This document shows positions 9,607 through 24,216 of a DNA stretch of 64,000 nucleotides, piece by piece. The stretch is from Chlorobaculum limnaeum (GTDB taxonomy: Bacteria; Bacteroidota; Chlorobiia; Chlorobiales; Chlorobiaceae), in contig NZ_CP017305.1 in the NCBI RefSeq assembly GCF_001747405.1, positions 2,498,001 to 2,562,000 of the forward strand, read 5' to 3'. Positions within the stretch are counted from its first letter, which is position 1. Every line of letters begins with the position of its first letter. The notes under the pieces are model-generated. The model saw only the letters and a program-made list of their open reading frames with translations, did not search any database and had not been told where the DNA came from. Made by a program: the position numbers and the translations under genes.

Positions 9607-10758
9607 ATGCTGTACGATGTCGCAGTCATAGGAGGAGGGCCGTCGGGCGCTGTCGCGGCGGAGATTCTGTCGAGAGCGGGCCATTCGACCATCCTCATCG
9701 AACGCAACCTTGCCAACGTCAAGCCATGCGGGGGCGCGATTCCGCTCGGCCTCATCGAGGAGTTCCAGATTCCCGACGAGCTGGTCGAGAAGAAGCTGAC
9801 CCGCATGAGCGTACGCTCGCCCCAGGGCAAGACCATCTTCATGCACATGCCGAACGGCTACGTGGGCATGGTGCGCCGCGAGCGCTTTGACCGCTACCTT
9901 CGTGAAAAAGCGCAGAAGGCAGGCGCAACGCTGGTCGAGGCGCTGGTCAAAAAGATCGACCGCTCCGCCGACCGCTTCACGATCCACCTCTTCAACAAAG
10001 AGGGCAACGAGCTGCTGCCGGTCGAGGCTTCGTATGTCATCGGCGCGGACGGCGCGAACTCGAAGAGCGCCGACGAGCTGGGCTTTCCGCCCAACGACCT
10101 GAAGGTGATCGCCATGCAGCAGCGCTTCCACTACTGCGAGGCGCTGAAGCCCTACGAGGAGCTTGTGGAGATATGGTTTGACGGCGAGGTCTCGCCCGAT
10201 TTCTACGGCTGGATATTCCCGAAAACCGACCACATCGCCATCGGCACCGGCACCGAGGAGCACCGCAACGACATCAAGCAGTTGCAGCACCGCTTCGTCG
10301 AGAAGATCGGCCTCACCGAAAAGCCTTACCTCAACGAAGCGGCCAAGATTCCGATGAAGCCGCGCCGCTCCTTCACGCAGGAGCGGGCGATCCTCGTCGG
10401 CGACGCGGCTGGGCTGGTGACTCCGGCCAACGGCGAGGGCATCTTTTTCGCCATGCGCTCCGGCAAGCTCGGCGCCCAGGCGATGATCGAGCGCATCCGC
10501 AACAGGACGCCGCTTTCGAGCTACGAGAAGGAGTTCCGCAGGCTCTACTCGCCTATCTTCTTTGGCTTGCAGGTGTTGCAGTCGGTCTACTACAAGAGTG
10601 ACCGCCTGCGCGAGAGCTTCGTGGCAATCTGCCGCGACAAGCATGTGCAGGAGATCACCTTTGACTCCTACCTCTACAAAAAGATGGTGCCCGCGCCGTG
10701 GAGTGTGCAGATGAAGATCATGGCGAAAAACGTCTATCACCTCGCAAAAGGAAGTTGA
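9607..10758 (+). CDS. bchP: Geranylgeranyl reductase, probable bacteriochlorophyll BchP
   Basis: A 383-residue FAD-dependent reductase of the geranylgeranyl reductase family. It has the N-terminal Rossmann motif [19 protein letters not shown], the conserved CGGAIP segment near residue 40 and the second FAD motif [19 protein letters not shown]. BchP reduces the geranylgeranyl tail of bacteriochlorophyll a to phytyl. A role in menaquinone or other prenyl reduction is the alternative, as green sulfur bacteria carry several paralogues. From literature memory, the C. tepidum gene shown to act on chlorophyll tails (CT2256) lies in the same part of that genome as gyrB, which supports bchP. ATG 9607 is preferred over TTG 9604. 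Confidence 0.8.
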   Translation: MLYDVAVIGGGPSGAVAAEILSRAGHSTILIERNLANVKPCGGAIPLGLIEEFQIPDELVEKKLTRMSVRSPQGKTIFMHMPNGYVGMVRRERFDRYLREKAQKAGATLVEALVKKIDRSADRFTIHLFNKEGNELLPVEASYVIGADGANSKSADELGFPPNDLKVIAMQQRFHYCEALKPYEELVEIWFDGEVSPDFYGWIFPKTDHIAIGTGTEEHRNDIKQLQHRFVEKIGLTEKPYLNEAAKIPMKPRRSFTQERAILVGDAAGLVTPANGEGIFFAMRSGKLGAQAMIERIRNRTPLSSYEKEFRRLYSPIFFGLQVLQSVYYKSDRLRESFVAICRDKHVQEITFDSYLYKKMVPAPWSVQMKIMAKNVYHLAKGS

Positions 10759-10888
10759 TGGACGCGGCTGAAGACAAAAGCGACGGATGATTGTTTCAGA
10801 CAGCTCCTTGAACGACAGAAACTGGTTATCGCGAGTACCGATCCGTCGGGACGTGGCGAGCCGTCGCTTACCGCCCTTCGCGGATTCC

Positions 10889-10928
10889 TTATGGATTGCC
10901 GCGTCGCGATGCTCCTCGCAATGACGAG
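10889..10928. repeat. Dispersed GGATTGCCGCGTCG repeat, copy 1
   Basis: TGGATTGCCGCGTCG-(few bases)-TGCTCCTCGCAATG recurs at 45020-45056 with only small differences. The outer arms GGATTGC and GCAAT(G) are partly complementary, so it can form a weak hairpin. It lies in a non-coding gap before the Ycf49-like gene. Confidence 0.75.
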
Positions 10929-10966
10929 GATTCCGTAATTTTTATCATGATACGTAAAGTCCCTCG

Positions 10967-11668
10967 ATGCTGCTCTCCCCTCTGAACTGGCTCGTCCACA
11001 TCTCCTCGTCGCTCGAATGGGGCGTGGCGCTTGTCATGCTGTACCGATACGGACGGCTCATCGGGCGGAGAGACATCCGGCGCTTCGCGCTCTTCATGCT
11101 GCCGCACTGGATCGGGAGCTGGTTCGTGCTCTTCTACCACATCACCGGCGACACCATCATGCGCCTCCTCGAACTCTCCGAGGCGATCAATCTGGTGGGC
11201 AGCATCGCGCTCCTGTACGCGACGCTCAAGATTCTGCAGGGGGAGGAGAAACGGGAGGCAAAGCCGCGGACGGCATTCATGGGCGCGCTCTTCGGCGGAG
11301 TGATGCTTGCCGCCGGAGTCGACGAGCCAGGCTACTCGTTCCTGATGGGCAAAAGCTGGTTCGACGCCGTGTTGCAGGTGTCGAGCGTCGTCTACCTGAC
11401 CTTTCTCGTGCTGCTGCTGAGGGTGCGAAAAAAAGACCCCGAGGCATTCTCCTCTCTGACCGTGGCGGGATTCTGGTTCGTGCTGGTCTTCATTTCGGTG
11501 ACGGTCGTCTGCATGTACGTGGCCATCCACGTGCTGGGCTACCAGTCACTGTCACACAACGACTTCCTGCACGGTTTCGCCGAAAGCCTGCTCAGCGCCA
11601 GCAATCTGATGATCGCCCTCGGCATCCACAAACAGCACAAGCTCGCCGAGAGGCAGCTCAGGGCTTGA
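10967..11668 (+). CDS. Ycf49-like (DUF2499-type) integral membrane protein
   Basis: A 233-residue polytopic membrane protein with about six hydrophobic segments. The start (SPLNWLVHISSSLEWGVALVMLYRYG) closely matches the conserved beginning of Ycf49/DUF2499 proteins of cyanobacteria and plastids. The second half may correspond to the partner domain that is a separate protein in cyanobacteria. Function is unknown in the family; its spread among phototrophs and position two genes after bchP hint at a photosynthesis-related role (inference). It converges on ctp with 9 bp between stops. Confidence 0.6.
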   Translation: MLLSPLNWLVHISSSLEWGVALVMLYRYGRLIGRRDIRRFALFMLPHWIGSWFVLFYHITGDTIMRLLELSEAINLVGSIALLYATLKILQGEEKREAKPRTAFMGALFGGVMLAAGVDEPGYSFLMGKSWFDAVLQVSSVVYLTFLVLLLRVRKKDPEAFSSLTVAGFWFVLVFISVTVVCMYVAIHVLGYQSLSHNDFLHGFAESLLSASNLMIALGIHKQHKLAERQLRA

Positions 11669-11677
11669 GCTTCGCGC

Positions 11678-13408
11678 CTACGGCTTGAGCAGCGCCTGGT
11701 AGCGCGCGGGTTCGGCAAGTAGCGAGAACGCCTTCGCCGCGACAGGGTCGCTCTCGATGGCCTTGCGTTGCGCCGCCCGCTCGTCGTAGTGCCGCAATAT
11801 TTCGCGCTGCAAGGCGGCGGTGATGCGGAGCGAATCGCGCGTGATACCCCGCTTCGTCGATGCGGCGAGCGCCTTGTCGAGAAGGTCGAGCTGACCGGCA
11901 AGTTCACGGTCCTCACCCACACCCTCCTTCTGAACGAGCGTCTTCAGGCTGTCGAGCTTTTTCTGAGCGCCAGAACGAAATGTAAAGCGCTCTTTTTCGA
12001 GAAAGCGGCCAAACTCCTCGTAAACCGGCTCCGATTGTAGCCGCTTCAACTGAAGCTCCGGATGTTTCCGGTGAAAGCGCGAGGCATATCTGAACAACTG
12101 CCCCGACTTCTCCAGCGTGTGCAGGTATTCGGAGAGAGCGTCGGCCCTGACGGCCACGTCCGGGCGAATCCCGCCGCCGCCGTAGACCTTGCGCCGGTTG
12201 CGGGTGTAGAAGACCTTCGTGGAGTCCGCATCGCCGGTGGAGAGCACCGCCTTGCGGCGGGAGTCGTCACGGGCGATCGGCTTCTGGATGAGCCGTCCCG
12301 ACGGCGTGTAGTATTTGGCCGTTGTCATTTTGAGGATGTGGTCGTACGGCAGGGTGATGATCGACTGCACCAGCCCCTTGCCGTACGAGCTTTCGCCGAG
12401 AATGACGCCGCGGTCGAGCTCCTGAATCGCGCCCGACACGATCTCCGATGCCGAGGCGCTGTCGCCGTCGATCATCACCACAAGCGGAAGCGATGGCGCT
12501 TGTGGATCGGTTTTGGTGACGAAGAGCTGCTCGCTGTCGGCGGCCCGGCCTCGGGTGGAGACGATCTTGCTGCCCTTCTCGACAAAGAGTCCCGCCACCT
12601 CGACCGCCGAGGTGAGCAGGCCGCCCGGATTGCCGCGCAGATCGAGCACGATGCCGTTCAGCGCGATCCGTTTTTTGGCAGCCTCTTCATGAATCGCGCG
12701 GATCGCCGAACTCAGCTCCTCCCGCGAATGCTCCGCGAAACTGTTCATCTGCACGTAACCCGACGAGCCGAACAGACCGGCATAGGGCACGGTGCTGACC
12801 CGAACCTCTTCTCTGGTGATGGCAATGAGCTTCGCCGCTCCCTGGCCATCTCGTCTGATCGAAAGCCTGACGACCGTGCCGGGCGGCCCCTTGATGGCGC
12901 TCCTGATCTCGTCGATGGGCCGCTTGGTCGTTCGAATGCCATCGATGGCCACAATCTGGTCGCCGGTCTGCAATCCCGCTTTCGCGGCGGGCTGCCCCCC
13001 GATCACCGAGGTGATGAACAGATCGCCGGAAAAAACGGCGATGGTGATGCCGATACCGGTATACTGCCCGCTGGTGATCTCGTCGAGCTCGTCGGACTGG
13101 GCTTCATCGAGAAACGACGTGAAGGGATCGAGCTGGTCGAGCATTCCGTCGATCCCCGAATACATGAACTCGCTCACATCGACGGGATCGACATAGCTCT
13201 GCGACACATTCTTGTACACCTCCCCAAGCAGGTCGATGCTTCTGGTCGCGGCGAAATAGTTGTCCGCGGCGCTGATCGCGCCACTTGCCGCGCTGGCGGG
13301 CTGGATGGCCACTATCACCCCCGCGATGGAGAGGATGGCGGCAGTTCGCGGCCAGCGCCGGAAATTCCTGAACAAAGTGATGCGTCGCATGCTCATGAAG
13401 CGAATCAT
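11678..13408 (-). CDS. ctp: Carboxyl-terminal processing protease (S41A)
   Basis: A 576-residue periplasmic serine protease. A hydrophobic N-terminal signal anchor ([18 protein letters not shown]) is followed by a PDZ domain ([18 protein letters not shown]...GDQIVAIDG). The tail-specific protease core then shows the Ser in [14 protein letters not shown] and the Lys in [11 protein letters not shown]-terminal extension of roughly 170 residues resembles the Prc/Tsp long form. Such enzymes degrade or trim envelope proteins from their C-termini. Its ATG overlaps the dapD stop (ATGA), implying translational coupling. An alternative ATG lies five codons later. Confidence 0.9.
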   Translation of the reverse strand: MIRFMSMRRITLFRNFRRWPRTAAILSIAGVIVAIQPASAASGAISAADNYFAATRSIDLLGEVYKNVSQSYVDPVDVSEFMYSGIDGMLDQLDPFTSFLDEAQSDELDEITSGQYTGIGITIAVFSGDLFITSVIGGQPAAKAGLQTGDQIVAIDGIRTTKRPIDEIRSAIKGPPGTVVRLSIRRDGQGAAKLIAITREEVRVSTVPYAGLFGSSGYVQMNSFAEHSREELSSAIRAIHEEAAKKRIALNGIVLDLRGNPGGLLTSAVEVAGLFVEKGSKIVSTRGRAADSEQLFVTKTDPQAPSLPLVVMIDGDSASASEIVSGAIQELDRGVILGESSYGKGLVQSIITLPYDHILKMTTAKYYTPSGRLIQKPIARDDSRRKAVLSTGDADSTKVFYTRNRRKVYGGGGIRPDVAVRADALSEYLHTLEKSGQLFRYASRFHRKHPELQLKRLQSEPVYEEFGRFLEKERFTFRSGAQKKLDSLKTLVQKEGVGEDRELAGQLDLLDKALAASTKRGITRDSLRITAALQREILRHYDERAAQRKAIESDPVAAKAFSLLAEPARYQALLKP

Positions 13409-14271
13409 CTGAGCGCGCTTTCGAGCGCCGTTGCGCTGTCAGTGCGCTCGTCGCGGTACTTGACGATCAGCGGCGTGTAGATCGACAGGCCGTGTTCGGC
13501 AGCGAAGTCGCCTTTCGCCTGGCGGGAACCGGCCACCACCACCGCGCCTTCGGGAATGACGAGCGGCGAGTCGGCGGTTTTGCGCAGGATCGTGCCGTTG
13601 ACCAGATCGTAGACCGGCGTCGAGCCGTTCAGGATGACGCCGGTGCCGATGACCGCCCGCTTGCGGACGATGGTGCCCTCGTAGATGCCGCAGTTGCCGC
13701 CAACCATCACCTCGTCTTCGATGATGACCGGCATCGCGCCGATGGGTTCGAGCACGCCGCCAACCTGCACGGCGGCGGAGAGGTGCACCTTTTTGCCGAC
13801 CTGGGCGCAACTGCCGACCAGCACGTGGGAGTCGATCATGGTGCCTTCATCCACGTAAGCACCGACGTTGACGTACGATGGCGGCATCATCACCACCGAG
13901 GGGGCGAGATACGAGCCATCGCGCACCGAGGAGCCGCCGGGCACGATCCGCACGCTGTCCGCCACGCTGAAGCGATGGAGCGGGTAGGTATCCTTGTCGA
14001 TGTAGGAGAAGCGTTCGAAGCCGCCAAGCTCGACATGGTGCTCCACCAGCACGCCAAGCTTCATGCCGACCAGGATGCCCTGCTTGACCCACTGGTTTAC
14101 CGTCCAGCCCTCTCCCGAATCGTCGGGATTGGCGGCGCGGATTTTTCCATCGTTGAGCAACGCCTTGAAACGCTCGAAAAGCTGACGCGCTTCGGCATCG
14201 GCCTGGAGCTGGCCGGCGGTGAGCGAAGACAATGCGATGATCTGTTCCTTTATCTGCTGATACTGTTCCAT
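13405..14271 (-). CDS. dapD: Tetrahydrodipicolinate N-succinyltransferase
   Basis: A 288-residue DapD of the lysine and diaminopimelate pathway. An N-terminal helical domain ([16 protein letters not shown]) is followed by left-handed beta-helix hexapeptide repeats ([51 protein letters not shown]) and a C-terminal cap. It transfers succinyl from succinyl-CoA to tetrahydrodipicolinate in the cytoplasm. The open frame extends upstream into the RNase gene, but ATG 14271 gives the family N-terminus. The stop overlaps the ctp start. lysC at 61 kb acts upstream in the same pathway. Confidence 0.95.
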   Translation of the reverse strand: MEQYQQIKEQIIALSSLTAGQLQADAEARQLFERFKALLNDGKIRAANPDDSGEGWTVNQWVKQGILVGMKLGVLVEHHVELGGFERFSYIDKDTYPLHRFSVADSVRIVPGGSSVRDGSYLAPSVVMMPPSYVNVGAYVDEGTMIDSHVLVGSCAQVGKKVHLSAAVQVGGVLEPIGAMPVIIEDEVMVGGNCGIYEGTIVRKRAVIGTGVILNGSTPVYDLVNGTILRKTADSPLVIPEGAVVVAGSRQAKGDFAAEHGLSIYTPLIVKYRDERTDSATALESALR

Positions 14272-14291
14272 GTAACGGTTTGGGTCTTGTT

Positions 14292-15980
14292 TCAATTGTA
14301 TTCGGAGGTGATATCGGTGCCGTGCTTCCGGTTGTAGAATCGGAAGTCGTCGCTGCGCAGGCTTTCGTCGGCCTTGATCCGGACGAAAACGAGGTGCTGC
14401 AGGAACCACTTCATCTCGGTTTTCATGTCGCTGTTGCGCATCGGTTCGAGCACCGTCGGGCTAACGTGCAGGTCGAGCTGCTGGAAGGGGGCCTTCTGCT
14501 GAAGCGCGTACTTGCGGAGCCAGCGCTCGATCTGGTTGATCGTCGTGAAGCGCGCCTGCACCACGCCGGTGCCGCCGCAGGCGGGGCACTGGTCGCCCAT
14601 GCGCTGCATGAGGCTCGGGCGGATGCGCTCGCGGGTGATCTGCATGATGCCGAAGTCCGACAGCGGCAGGATGTTCGACTTGGCGCGGTCGTTGCGCAGC
14701 TCGGTCTTCATGGCGTCGTAGACCTTCTTGGAGTTTTTCGGATCGATCATGTCGATGAAGTCCACGACGATGATGCCGCCGATGTCGCGCAGGCGGAGCT
14801 GGCGCACGATCTCGCGGGCGGCTTCAAGGTTGGTCTTGAGCGAGTTCTCCTCCTGCTCGCGCTTGGCGGCGTATCGACCGCTGTTGACGTCCACCACCAC
14901 CATCGCCTCGGTGTGTTCGATGATGATGTAGCCGCCCGACTTGAGCCACACCTTGCGCGAGAAGATCGACTCCACATCCTTGGCGATGCCGTACCCCTCG
15001 AAGAGCGGCAGCTTGCCCTGGTGGAGCGAAACGTTTTTGACCATGTCGGGCGCGGCCCACTGGATGTAGTTGAGCGTCTCGTTGTAGATGGAGTTCGAGT
15101 TGGCCACGATTTCGGTGACGTCGCTGGTGAGCGAGTCGCGCAGCACGCTCGAAATGATGGTGTCCTCCTTGAAGATGAGCTGCGGCGGCTGGGCGTCCTG
15201 GAGCTTCTCCTCAATCTGCTTCCACTTGGCCAGCAGCTTTTCGAGATCCTGCTTCAGAAGCGACTCCTCCTGATCTTCGGCCACCGTGCGGATGATCGCG
15301 CCGAACCCTTCGGGCAGCATCGAGCGCACCAGCTTCTTGAGCCGTCCGCGCTCCTTGCGCGACACCACACGGCGCGACACGGCGATCTGGCCGCCGCCGA
15401 AGGGCAGGAGCACCATGAATCGTCCGGCGATGGTGATGTCAGAGGTGAGGCGCGAACCTTTCGTGCCGATCGGCTCCTTGATCACCTGCACGAGGATCGA
15501 GTCGTTCGGCTTGAGCTTCTGGGCGATCATCTGGGTGTAGGACTGACGCCTTTCAGCGGCATCAGCCGGAGCCGATGGCTTCGGCTCGGCCTTGGCCTGG
15601 CTGACGGGCCGGGCGGACTCTCGCTGTCGAGCCGCCGTTTCGGACGTGACTTCTCCCTCTTCATCTTCATCGCCGTCGCCCTCGTCGCTGCCGTTTTCAT
15701 CCTCATCGTCATCCTCGACCAGCGCGCGGTAATCCTCGCTGGTGGTGCCGACATCGGAAAAGTGGAGGAAGCCGTCTGACTTCTGCCCGATATCGACGAA
15801 CGCCGCCTTGAGACCCTCGACCACCTTGTGCACCCGTCCCAGGTAGATGTCGCCGATGCTCCTCATGCTCTCGGGACGCTCTATGATCAGCTCGGCGAGC
15901 CGTCCCTCCTCGACGAGCGCGACCTGGATCTCATCTCCGGTCTTGTTCATCAGGAGCTGTTTCTTCACATTCTTTTTCAT
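14292..15980 (-). CDS. rng: Ribonuclease E/G family endoribonuclease
   Basis: A 562-residue RNase E/G catalytic protein. It has an N-terminal S1-like region ([21 protein letters not shown]), an RNase H-like/5'-sensor core ([22 protein letters not shown]) and the zinc-link region CPACGGTG near the C-terminus. A strongly acidic low-complexity stretch near residues 90-115 ([20 protein letters not shown]), followed by a basic/Pro/Ala linker, is inserted in the S1 domain. The protein lacks the long C-terminal scaffold of proteobacterial RNase E, so RNase G-like is the closer label. It ends 20 bp before dapD and is divergent from rnhB. Confidence 0.9.
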   Translation of the reverse strand: MKKNVKKQLLMNKTGDEIQVALVEEGRLAELIIERPESMRSIGDIYLGRVHKVVEGLKAAFVDIGQKSDGFLHFSDVGTTSEDYRALVEDDDEDENGSDEGDGDEDEEGEVTSETAARQRESARPVSQAKAEPKPSAPADAAERRQSYTQMIAQKLKPNDSILVQVIKEPIGTKGSRLTSDITIAGRFMVLLPFGGGQIAVSRRVVSRKERGRLKKLVRSMLPEGFGAIIRTVAEDQEESLLKQDLEKLLAKWKQIEEKLQDAQPPQLIFKEDTIISSVLRDSLTSDVTEIVANSNSIYNETLNYIQWAAPDMVKNVSLHQGKLPLFEGYGIAKDVESIFSRKVWLKSGGYIIIEHTEAMVVVDVNSGRYAAKREQEENSLKTNLEAAREIVRQLRLRDIGGIIVVDFIDMIDPKNSKKVYDAMKTELRNDRAKSNILPLSDFGIMQITRERIRPSLMQRMGDQCPACGGTGVVQARFTTINQIERWLRKYALQQKAPFQQLDLHVSPTVLEPMRNSDMKTEMKWFLQHLVFVRIKADESLRSDDFRFYNRKHGTDITSEYN

Positions 15981-16251
15981 TCAAAAACTCACGGTTATGG
16001 AGTGCGCAACCCGAGGCACGCCCGGCCCGACTGGCGAGAGAGCTGATTGCCGGGGAGTTGCGCCCCTGGTGAAACTCATTCCGGTTCACGTCGCGCGACG
16101 GTAAACCGTTCTTATTAAAAAGATTTGTCGTAATATATAACACTTCTGACACTTCACTCCCTGACACTGCGTCCATTCAGCGAACATTTTTGCCGGGTTC
16201 CCGGATTTTAGCACTTTGAGGGAGAATCTGCCGACAACCGTCATCTTCGCC

Positions 16252-16869
16252 ATGCTGTCAACCGATTTTGAACAACCGCTCTGGGAATCGCTGTCGCGGG
16301 TCTGCGGCATCGACGAGGCTGGGCGCGGGCCGCTGGCCGGGCCGGTCGTGGCGGCGGCGGTAGTTTTTCCGCGACACTTCAGGCCGTCAGGCATTCTCCA
16401 GCGACTCGACGACTCGAAAAAGCTGACGCCGGAGCTTCGCGCGGCGCTCGCACCCGCCATCCGCCAGGACGCCGAAGCGTGGGCGGTGGCGGTGGTGGAT
16501 GCGGAGACCATCGACAGCCTCAACATCCTGCAAGCGACGATGCACGCCATGAATCTCGCCGTCGAGTCGCTCGGCGCGACGCCGGAGTTCCTGCTGGTTG
16601 ACGGCAACCGCTTCAGGCCGGTGCTGCCGATCCCGTTCGAAACGGTCGTCAAGGGTGACTCGAAAGTCTTCTCGATCGCCGCCGCTTCGGTGCTGGCCAA
16701 GACCCACCGCGACGAGCTGATGACCGGCTACGCGGTGGAGTACCCAGAATATGGCTTCGACCTGCACTTCGGCTACCCCACGGAGCGGCACGTCGAAGCC
16801 ATCGCCACGCACGGGCGCTGCGCGATTCATCGCAAAAGCTTCAAGTTACGTAAATTGGGGGAAAAATAA
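16252..16869 (+). CDS. rnhB: Ribonuclease HII
   Basis: A 205-residue RNase HII that removes ribonucleotides from RNA-DNA hybrids. The signature [20 protein letters not shown] carries the DEAG catalytic acids, and [21 protein letters not shown] and the [13 protein letters not shown] segments follow in family order. The frame could start at TTG 16216, but ATG 16252 gives the usual length. It is divergent from rng across a 270-bp gap and followed after 11 bp by yraN, a pairing seen in many bacteria. Confidence 0.95.
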   Translation: MLSTDFEQPLWESLSRVCGIDEAGRGPLAGPVVAAAVVFPRHFRPSGILQRLDDSKKLTPELRAALAPAIRQDAEAWAVAVVDAETIDSLNILQATMHAMNLAVESLGATPEFLLVDGNRFRPVLPIPFETVVKGDSKVFSIAAASVLAKTHRDELMTGYAVEYPEYGFDLHFGYPTERHVEAIATHGRCAIHRKSFKLRKLGEK

Positions 16870-16880
16870 CCCCTGTTTCC

Positions 16881-17270
16881 ATGCACACCCCTCAATGGCT
16901 TGGAGCCGAAGGCGAAGCGATAGCGGCGCGGTATCTCGCCGCTCACGGCTGCCGGATCGTCGAGCGCAACTACCGCTATCACCGCAACGAGATCGACATC
17001 ATCGCCCTCGATGGCGAGGTTCTCTGCTTCATCGAGGTGAAGACGCGGACCTCTCTCGACAAAGGGCATCCAGCCGAATCGGTTACGCAAAAAAAACGAA
17101 AGGAGATCATCCGCGCCGCCTCCGGCTATCTGGCGAGCAGGCCCAACCCGTGGATCACCTGCCGCTTCGATGTCATATCGATCCTCGCTCTCCGGCTCGA
17201 TGAAGGCTCGATTCCCGACTTCAGAATCGAGCACATCAGGAACGCCTTCATGGCTGGCGACGACCTCTGA
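16881..17270 (+). CDS. yraN: UPF0102/YraN family endonuclease-like protein
   Basis: A 129-residue protein with the UPF0102 fold: start LGAEGEAIAARYLAAHGCRI, then NEIDIIALDGEVLCFIEVKTR, whose D...EVK arrangement is the PD-(D/E)XK nuclease core. The family is tied to DNA repair or Holliday junction processing but its reaction is not settled. It directly follows rnhB and precedes gyrB, all on the plus strand. Confidence 0.9.
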   Translation: MHTPQWLGAEGEAIAARYLAAHGCRIVERNYRYHRNEIDIIALDGEVLCFIEVKTRTSLDKGHPAESVTQKKRKEIIRAASGYLASRPNPWITCRFDVISILALRLDEGSIPDFRIEHIRNAFMAGDDL

Positions 17271-17322
17271 CATAGCATATCAGCGGATTTTTCTTATCTT
17301 CAAGATCAAAAGTTTTTACTGA

Positions 17323-20589
<3,267 letters not shown>

Positions 20590-20850
20590 GTGATCGGGTT
20601 TTCTGGTGGGGACAGGCTCCGGCGGGGCGCGTCCATCGTGATGATCCGGCGTAACGGGTCTAAATCCCTCCGCCGGGAATCCTCGACCGGGCAACCGGCA
20701 AAGGCTGCAACGGTCAGCAAAGCTGCAACATACAGAGAAACTCCTTTACGGGCAAGAGGCGGATCGGGTATGCGGGTAAAAGAAACCGGGATTGCGGGAG
20801 CCTCTCCCCGGCGAAAGAGGAAGCCAGGGAGAGGAACAAGCGAGGGCGAA

Positions 20851-21777
20851 TCAGGCGCCCCGGAACTTGATGGGACTCTTCGAACGGGTCTGCCAGTCGA
20901 ACACGATCGGCGCGGCCACGAAAATCGAGGAGTAGGTGCCGACCAGAATGCCCGCGAACATGGCGAAGGCGAAGCTGCGGATGGCCGGGCCGGCGAAGAT
21001 GAAGAGCACGATCACCGAGAGCATGGTGGTGCCCGAGGTGATGATGGTTCGGGAGAGCGTCTGGTTCATGCTCTCGTTGAAAATCCGCTCGTAATCGGAA
21101 GGCTTTTGCCCGCGCAGCCGCTCGCGGATACGGTCGTAGACGACGACCGTGTCGGTGATCGAATAACCGGCGATGGTCAGGAAGGCTGCGATGATGCTCT
21201 GGTCGACCTCCAGCGGCATGAAATCGAACAGGCCGCCAAGCAGGCTGAAGAGACCGAGCACGGTGAGCACGTCGTGAAAAATCGCCACAACGCCCGCCGT
21301 GGCGAACTTGAACTCGAAGCGCACGCTCACATAGAGCAGAATGCCAACCAGCGCCGCCGCCAGCGCCTTGAGCGCCGACATCTTCATATCGGAAGCGATG
21401 CTCGGCCCGACCGCCTGAACGCTCAGAATCTGTGAGGCATTGTCCGGCAGACGCGAAGCGAGTGAATTTGAGATCAGCGCCTTGAGTTTGGAGGTGTCGC
21501 CCTGAAAATCGGTTTTGAGCAGGAATGAGCGATCCAGTCCATATTGCTTGACCGAGCCGTTCACTCCGGCCTGCTCCATGATCGAGCGGACGGCGCCGAC
21601 ATCGACCGGTTTTTCGAAACGGATAACCACCTCTGAACCGCCCTTGAAATCGATACCGTAGTTCAGCCCCCTGATGAAGAGCGAGACCAACCCGGCGACG
21701 AGCAGGATGGAGGAGATCGCATAGGCGATCTTGCGATGCTTGATGAAGTTGAAGTTGGTTTTCTGAAAAATGCGCAT
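20851..21777 (-). CDS. secF: Protein translocase subunit SecF
   Basis: A 308-residue six-helix membrane protein. It has the SecF signature near the first periplasmic loop (LNYGIDFKGGSEVVIRFEKP) and the conserved SITDTVVVYDRIRERL in the membrane domain. With SecD it forms the SecDF complex, which uses the proton gradient to pull exported proteins through SecYEG. It lies 18 bp after secD. The 260-bp gap between secF and the surA-like gene shows no further feature. Confidence 0.95.
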   Translation of the reverse strand: MRIFQKTNFNFIKHRKIAYAISSILLVAGLVSLFIRGLNYGIDFKGGSEVVIRFEKPVDVGAVRSIMEQAGVNGSVKQYGLDRSFLLKTDFQGDTSKLKALISNSLASRLPDNASQILSVQAVGPSIASDMKMSALKALAAALVGILLYVSVRFEFKFATAGVVAIFHDVLTVLGLFSLLGGLFDFMPLEVDQSIIAAFLTIAGYSITDTVVVYDRIRERLRGQKPSDYERIFNESMNQTLSRTIITSGTTMLSVIVLFIFAGPAIRSFAFAMFAGILVGTYSSIFVAAPIVFDWQTRSKSPIKFRGA

Positions 21778-21795
21778 GTCCGCAGTGTCTTGTAA

Positions 21796-23640
21796 TTATC
21801 CGAAACTCTTTTCATTCATGAACTTGCTGCCGAGCAACAGGTCGAACAGCACCCTGGTGACCACAATAGCCGTAAACAGGCTCGCGGCGGTACCGATCAT
21901 GAGGGTAACAGCAAATCCCTGGATCGGCCCGACACCGTAAACATAGAGCAGAAAAGCTGCGGCGAGCGTCGTGACGTGAGAGTCGAGAATCGACGAGAAG
22001 GCGCGGTTGTACCCGGCGTCGATAGCCATGCGAAGGCTCTTGCCCTCGCCAAGCTCCTCGCGGACGCGCTCGTAAATCAGCACGTTGGCGTCAACGGCCA
22101 TGCCCATCGTGAGCACGATACCGGCGATACCGGGCAAGGTCAGGGCAGCGCTGAATCCGGCAAGCACCGAGATGACGACCAGAATGTTGAGCACCAGCGC
22201 CAGGTCGGCGGCAATACCCGCCTTGTTATAATAGACAATCATGAAGATGGCCACCGCGGTGAAGCCCCAGACCAGCGAAAACAGACCGGCCCGTATGTAG
22301 TCGGCGCCAAGCGACGGACCGACCGTGCGCTCTTCGAGAATCCGCACTGGCGCGGGCAGCGCACCCGCCTTCAGGATGATTTCGAGGTCTTTGGCCTCTT
22401 CGAGGCTGCCAATGCCGTTGATCACCGAATTGCCGCTCGGAATCCTCGACTGCACGACCGGCGCGCTGTAGACCGCGCCATCGAGCACGATAGCGATCTG
22501 CTTGCCGATGTTGGCGCCGGTGATTCGCGCCCATTTCGACGTGCCCTCGTCGTTCATCGACATGGAAGCCTCTGGCTGATTATCCTGCGCGCTGAAGGTC
22601 GCCTTCGCCTCGGTAATCACGCCACCGGTCAGTTCCGGGGTTTTCTGGACGAGATAGATCGGGAAGTACTTTTCACCCTTCGCCGTCAGCTCGGGCTTTG
22701 CCGCCAGAAGCAGTTGCGTGTCCTGCGGCAGCAGGGCCAGCACGTCAGGCCGGTTCAGCACCGCCGTGACCTGGTCGCGGGCATACTCGGGAGTGAACAC
22801 CTGTCCGTTTGGCATCATGCCGATCACATCCGAAAGCTTTTTGACTCCGGCAGCGGCAGGCTGGAGAGCGGCGGCAACCGGAGCGGCGGCCATCGAGGAG
22901 TCGGCCGGAGCGGTGACGGCGGGAGCAGCCGGGGCCGCAGGAGCGACGAGCGGCGCGCCACTGACGCGCTGAATGGCGCGGAGCAGCGTTTCGGGATCCT
23001 TGACCAGCTTGAATTCGAGTTTCGCCGTGCCCATCAGGAGGCGGCGAACCCTCGCCTCGTCGGTAACGCCCGACAGCTCGATAACCAGCCGCTGCGAACC
23101 CTGAGTCTGGATGACCGGCTCGGCCACGCCATACTGGTCGATACGGTTGCGGATGATCTCCTTCGCCCGCGCCAAAGCATCCTTGGCCTCGCCGTTCAGC
23201 TTGCTGACGATCTCCTGATCGGAATCGCGCATGTCATAGAAGTAACGGCTGAGCTTGATATTCTCCTTTTTGAACCCGGCAGCCACAAGCTCGACGATAT
23301 TGGCATTGGACTCGGCGGCGGACTCTTTTTTGACGGACTCCATCACGCGGGTGAAGGTCGCATCCTTGTTCCAGGCCTTCTGCTCGACGAGGTCGAGAAT
23401 ATCGACCTCCATCACCAGGTGCATACCGCCGCGAAGATCGAGACCGAGCTTCAGGCTTTTGTCTTTGGCCTGCTCGATTGCCTCGCGATTATCGATGGCG
23501 AACTTCAGGCTGTCTTCGGCAGAACGGATACTCTTGAGTTTTTGTGTCAGGGCATAGTCACGGTAAGTCGGCCAGATCGACCACACCGACACCAGCGCGA
23601 CCACGGCAATGAGAATGAGTTTAAAGCGGTTGTTTTTCAT
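21796..23640 (-). CDS. secD: Protein translocase subunit SecD
   Basis: A 614-residue SecD with an N-terminal helix ([18 protein letters not shown]), the [16 protein letters not shown] signature, a large periplasmic domain and five C-terminal helices containing [18 protein letters not shown]. An Ala/Pro/Val-rich low-complexity linker of about 40 residues (starting [13 protein letters not shown]) is inserted in the periplasmic part. Start ATG 23640 gives the family N-terminus; an in-frame extension to 23706 is unlikely. secD-secF form an operon, while yajC, often next to them, sits separately at 31.3 kb. Confidence 0.95.
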   Translation of the reverse strand: MKNNRFKLILIAVVALVSVWSIWPTYRDYALTQKLKSIRSAEDSLKFAIDNREAIEQAKDKSLKLGLDLRGGMHLVMEVDILDLVEQKAWNKDATFTRVMESVKKESAAESNANIVELVAAGFKKENIKLSRYFYDMRDSDQEIVSKLNGEAKDALARAKEIIRNRIDQYGVAEPVIQTQGSQRLVIELSGVTDEARVRRLLMGTAKLEFKLVKDPETLLRAIQRVSGAPLVAPAAPAAPAVTAPADSSMAAAPVAAALQPAAAGVKKLSDVIGMMPNGQVFTPEYARDQVTAVLNRPDVLALLPQDTQLLLAAKPELTAKGEKYFPIYLVQKTPELTGGVITEAKATFSAQDNQPEASMSMNDEGTSKWARITGANIGKQIAIVLDGAVYSAPVVQSRIPSGNSVINGIGSLEEAKDLEIILKAGALPAPVRILEERTVGPSLGADYIRAGLFSLVWGFTAVAIFMIVYYNKAGIAADLALVLNILVVISVLAGFSAALTLPGIAGIVLTMGMAVDANVLIYERVREELGEGKSLRMAIDAGYNRAFSSILDSHVTTLAAAFLLYVYGVGPIQGFAVTLMIGTAASLFTAIVVTRVLFDLLLGSKFMNEKSFG

Positions 23641-24216
23641 GAAAAAGGCCGTTACGCACGTTTGATAAAGAAAAGCCAATATAAAGAACGAGGTCTGGAT
23701 TAACAATCAAGGTTGCGCGGCGTAAAAAGTGCGCAGGAAGAGGGTCAGCGGGCGAGGTTGCCGGGGAGTTTCCGGGCTGCTGGAAAGAGGCTCATATTAC
23801 CAGAAACCGCGCCTCGATCTGCATTCCCGACACCCTCTTCATCGAGAACTGGATCGAACAGTAATTGCCATGCACGGTTTGGAAAAAAAGACCAACAAGA
23901 CTGAAGGGACAGAATGGAATGAAAAGGAAGACGACTCGCTGAAACCTATCCCCCTTTGCTTCGCCTCTCAAGCCGGACTCTGGTCATGCGCTCACGAATA
24001 CCGCCCTGTTCGAGGAAATCACTCTCGATACTCTGAAGCTGACGATCGAGCAGATAACAGCACACTTTGACAAGTCCAATGATGACGTTCGCGCAGGCGT
24101 CAGCTCAGCCAAGACGCTCTACGGGAATAATGGGAAAATAATTGCTCTAACTGGACATCATCTTTGCGAGTCTATGTCACACAAGTTTCAACAATTTAAA
24201 AAAAATATTTACAGCC
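23641..24216. other. Non-coding stretch with possible gene remnant
   Basis: No complete gene is supported. A plus-strand frame from 23943 has protein-like composition (LFEEITLDTLKLTIEQI...SSAKTLYGNNGKIIALTGHH) through about 24200 but no start codon until late, so it may be the tail of a decayed gene. It adjoins the broken fic gene, consistent with a region losing coding function. Confidence 0.3.

Noticed and set aside
8098-10740. 880-codon open frame on the minus strand opposite glyS and bchP
   Set aside because: Both plus-strand genes encode recognised proteins with full motif sets; the antisense frame is His/Val/Leu/Arg-rich low-information sequence produced by GC-rich codon bias.
14280-15779. 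499-codon plus-strand frame opposite rng
   Set aside because: It is the complement of the RNase E/G coding sequence; the RNase frame carries all family motifs.
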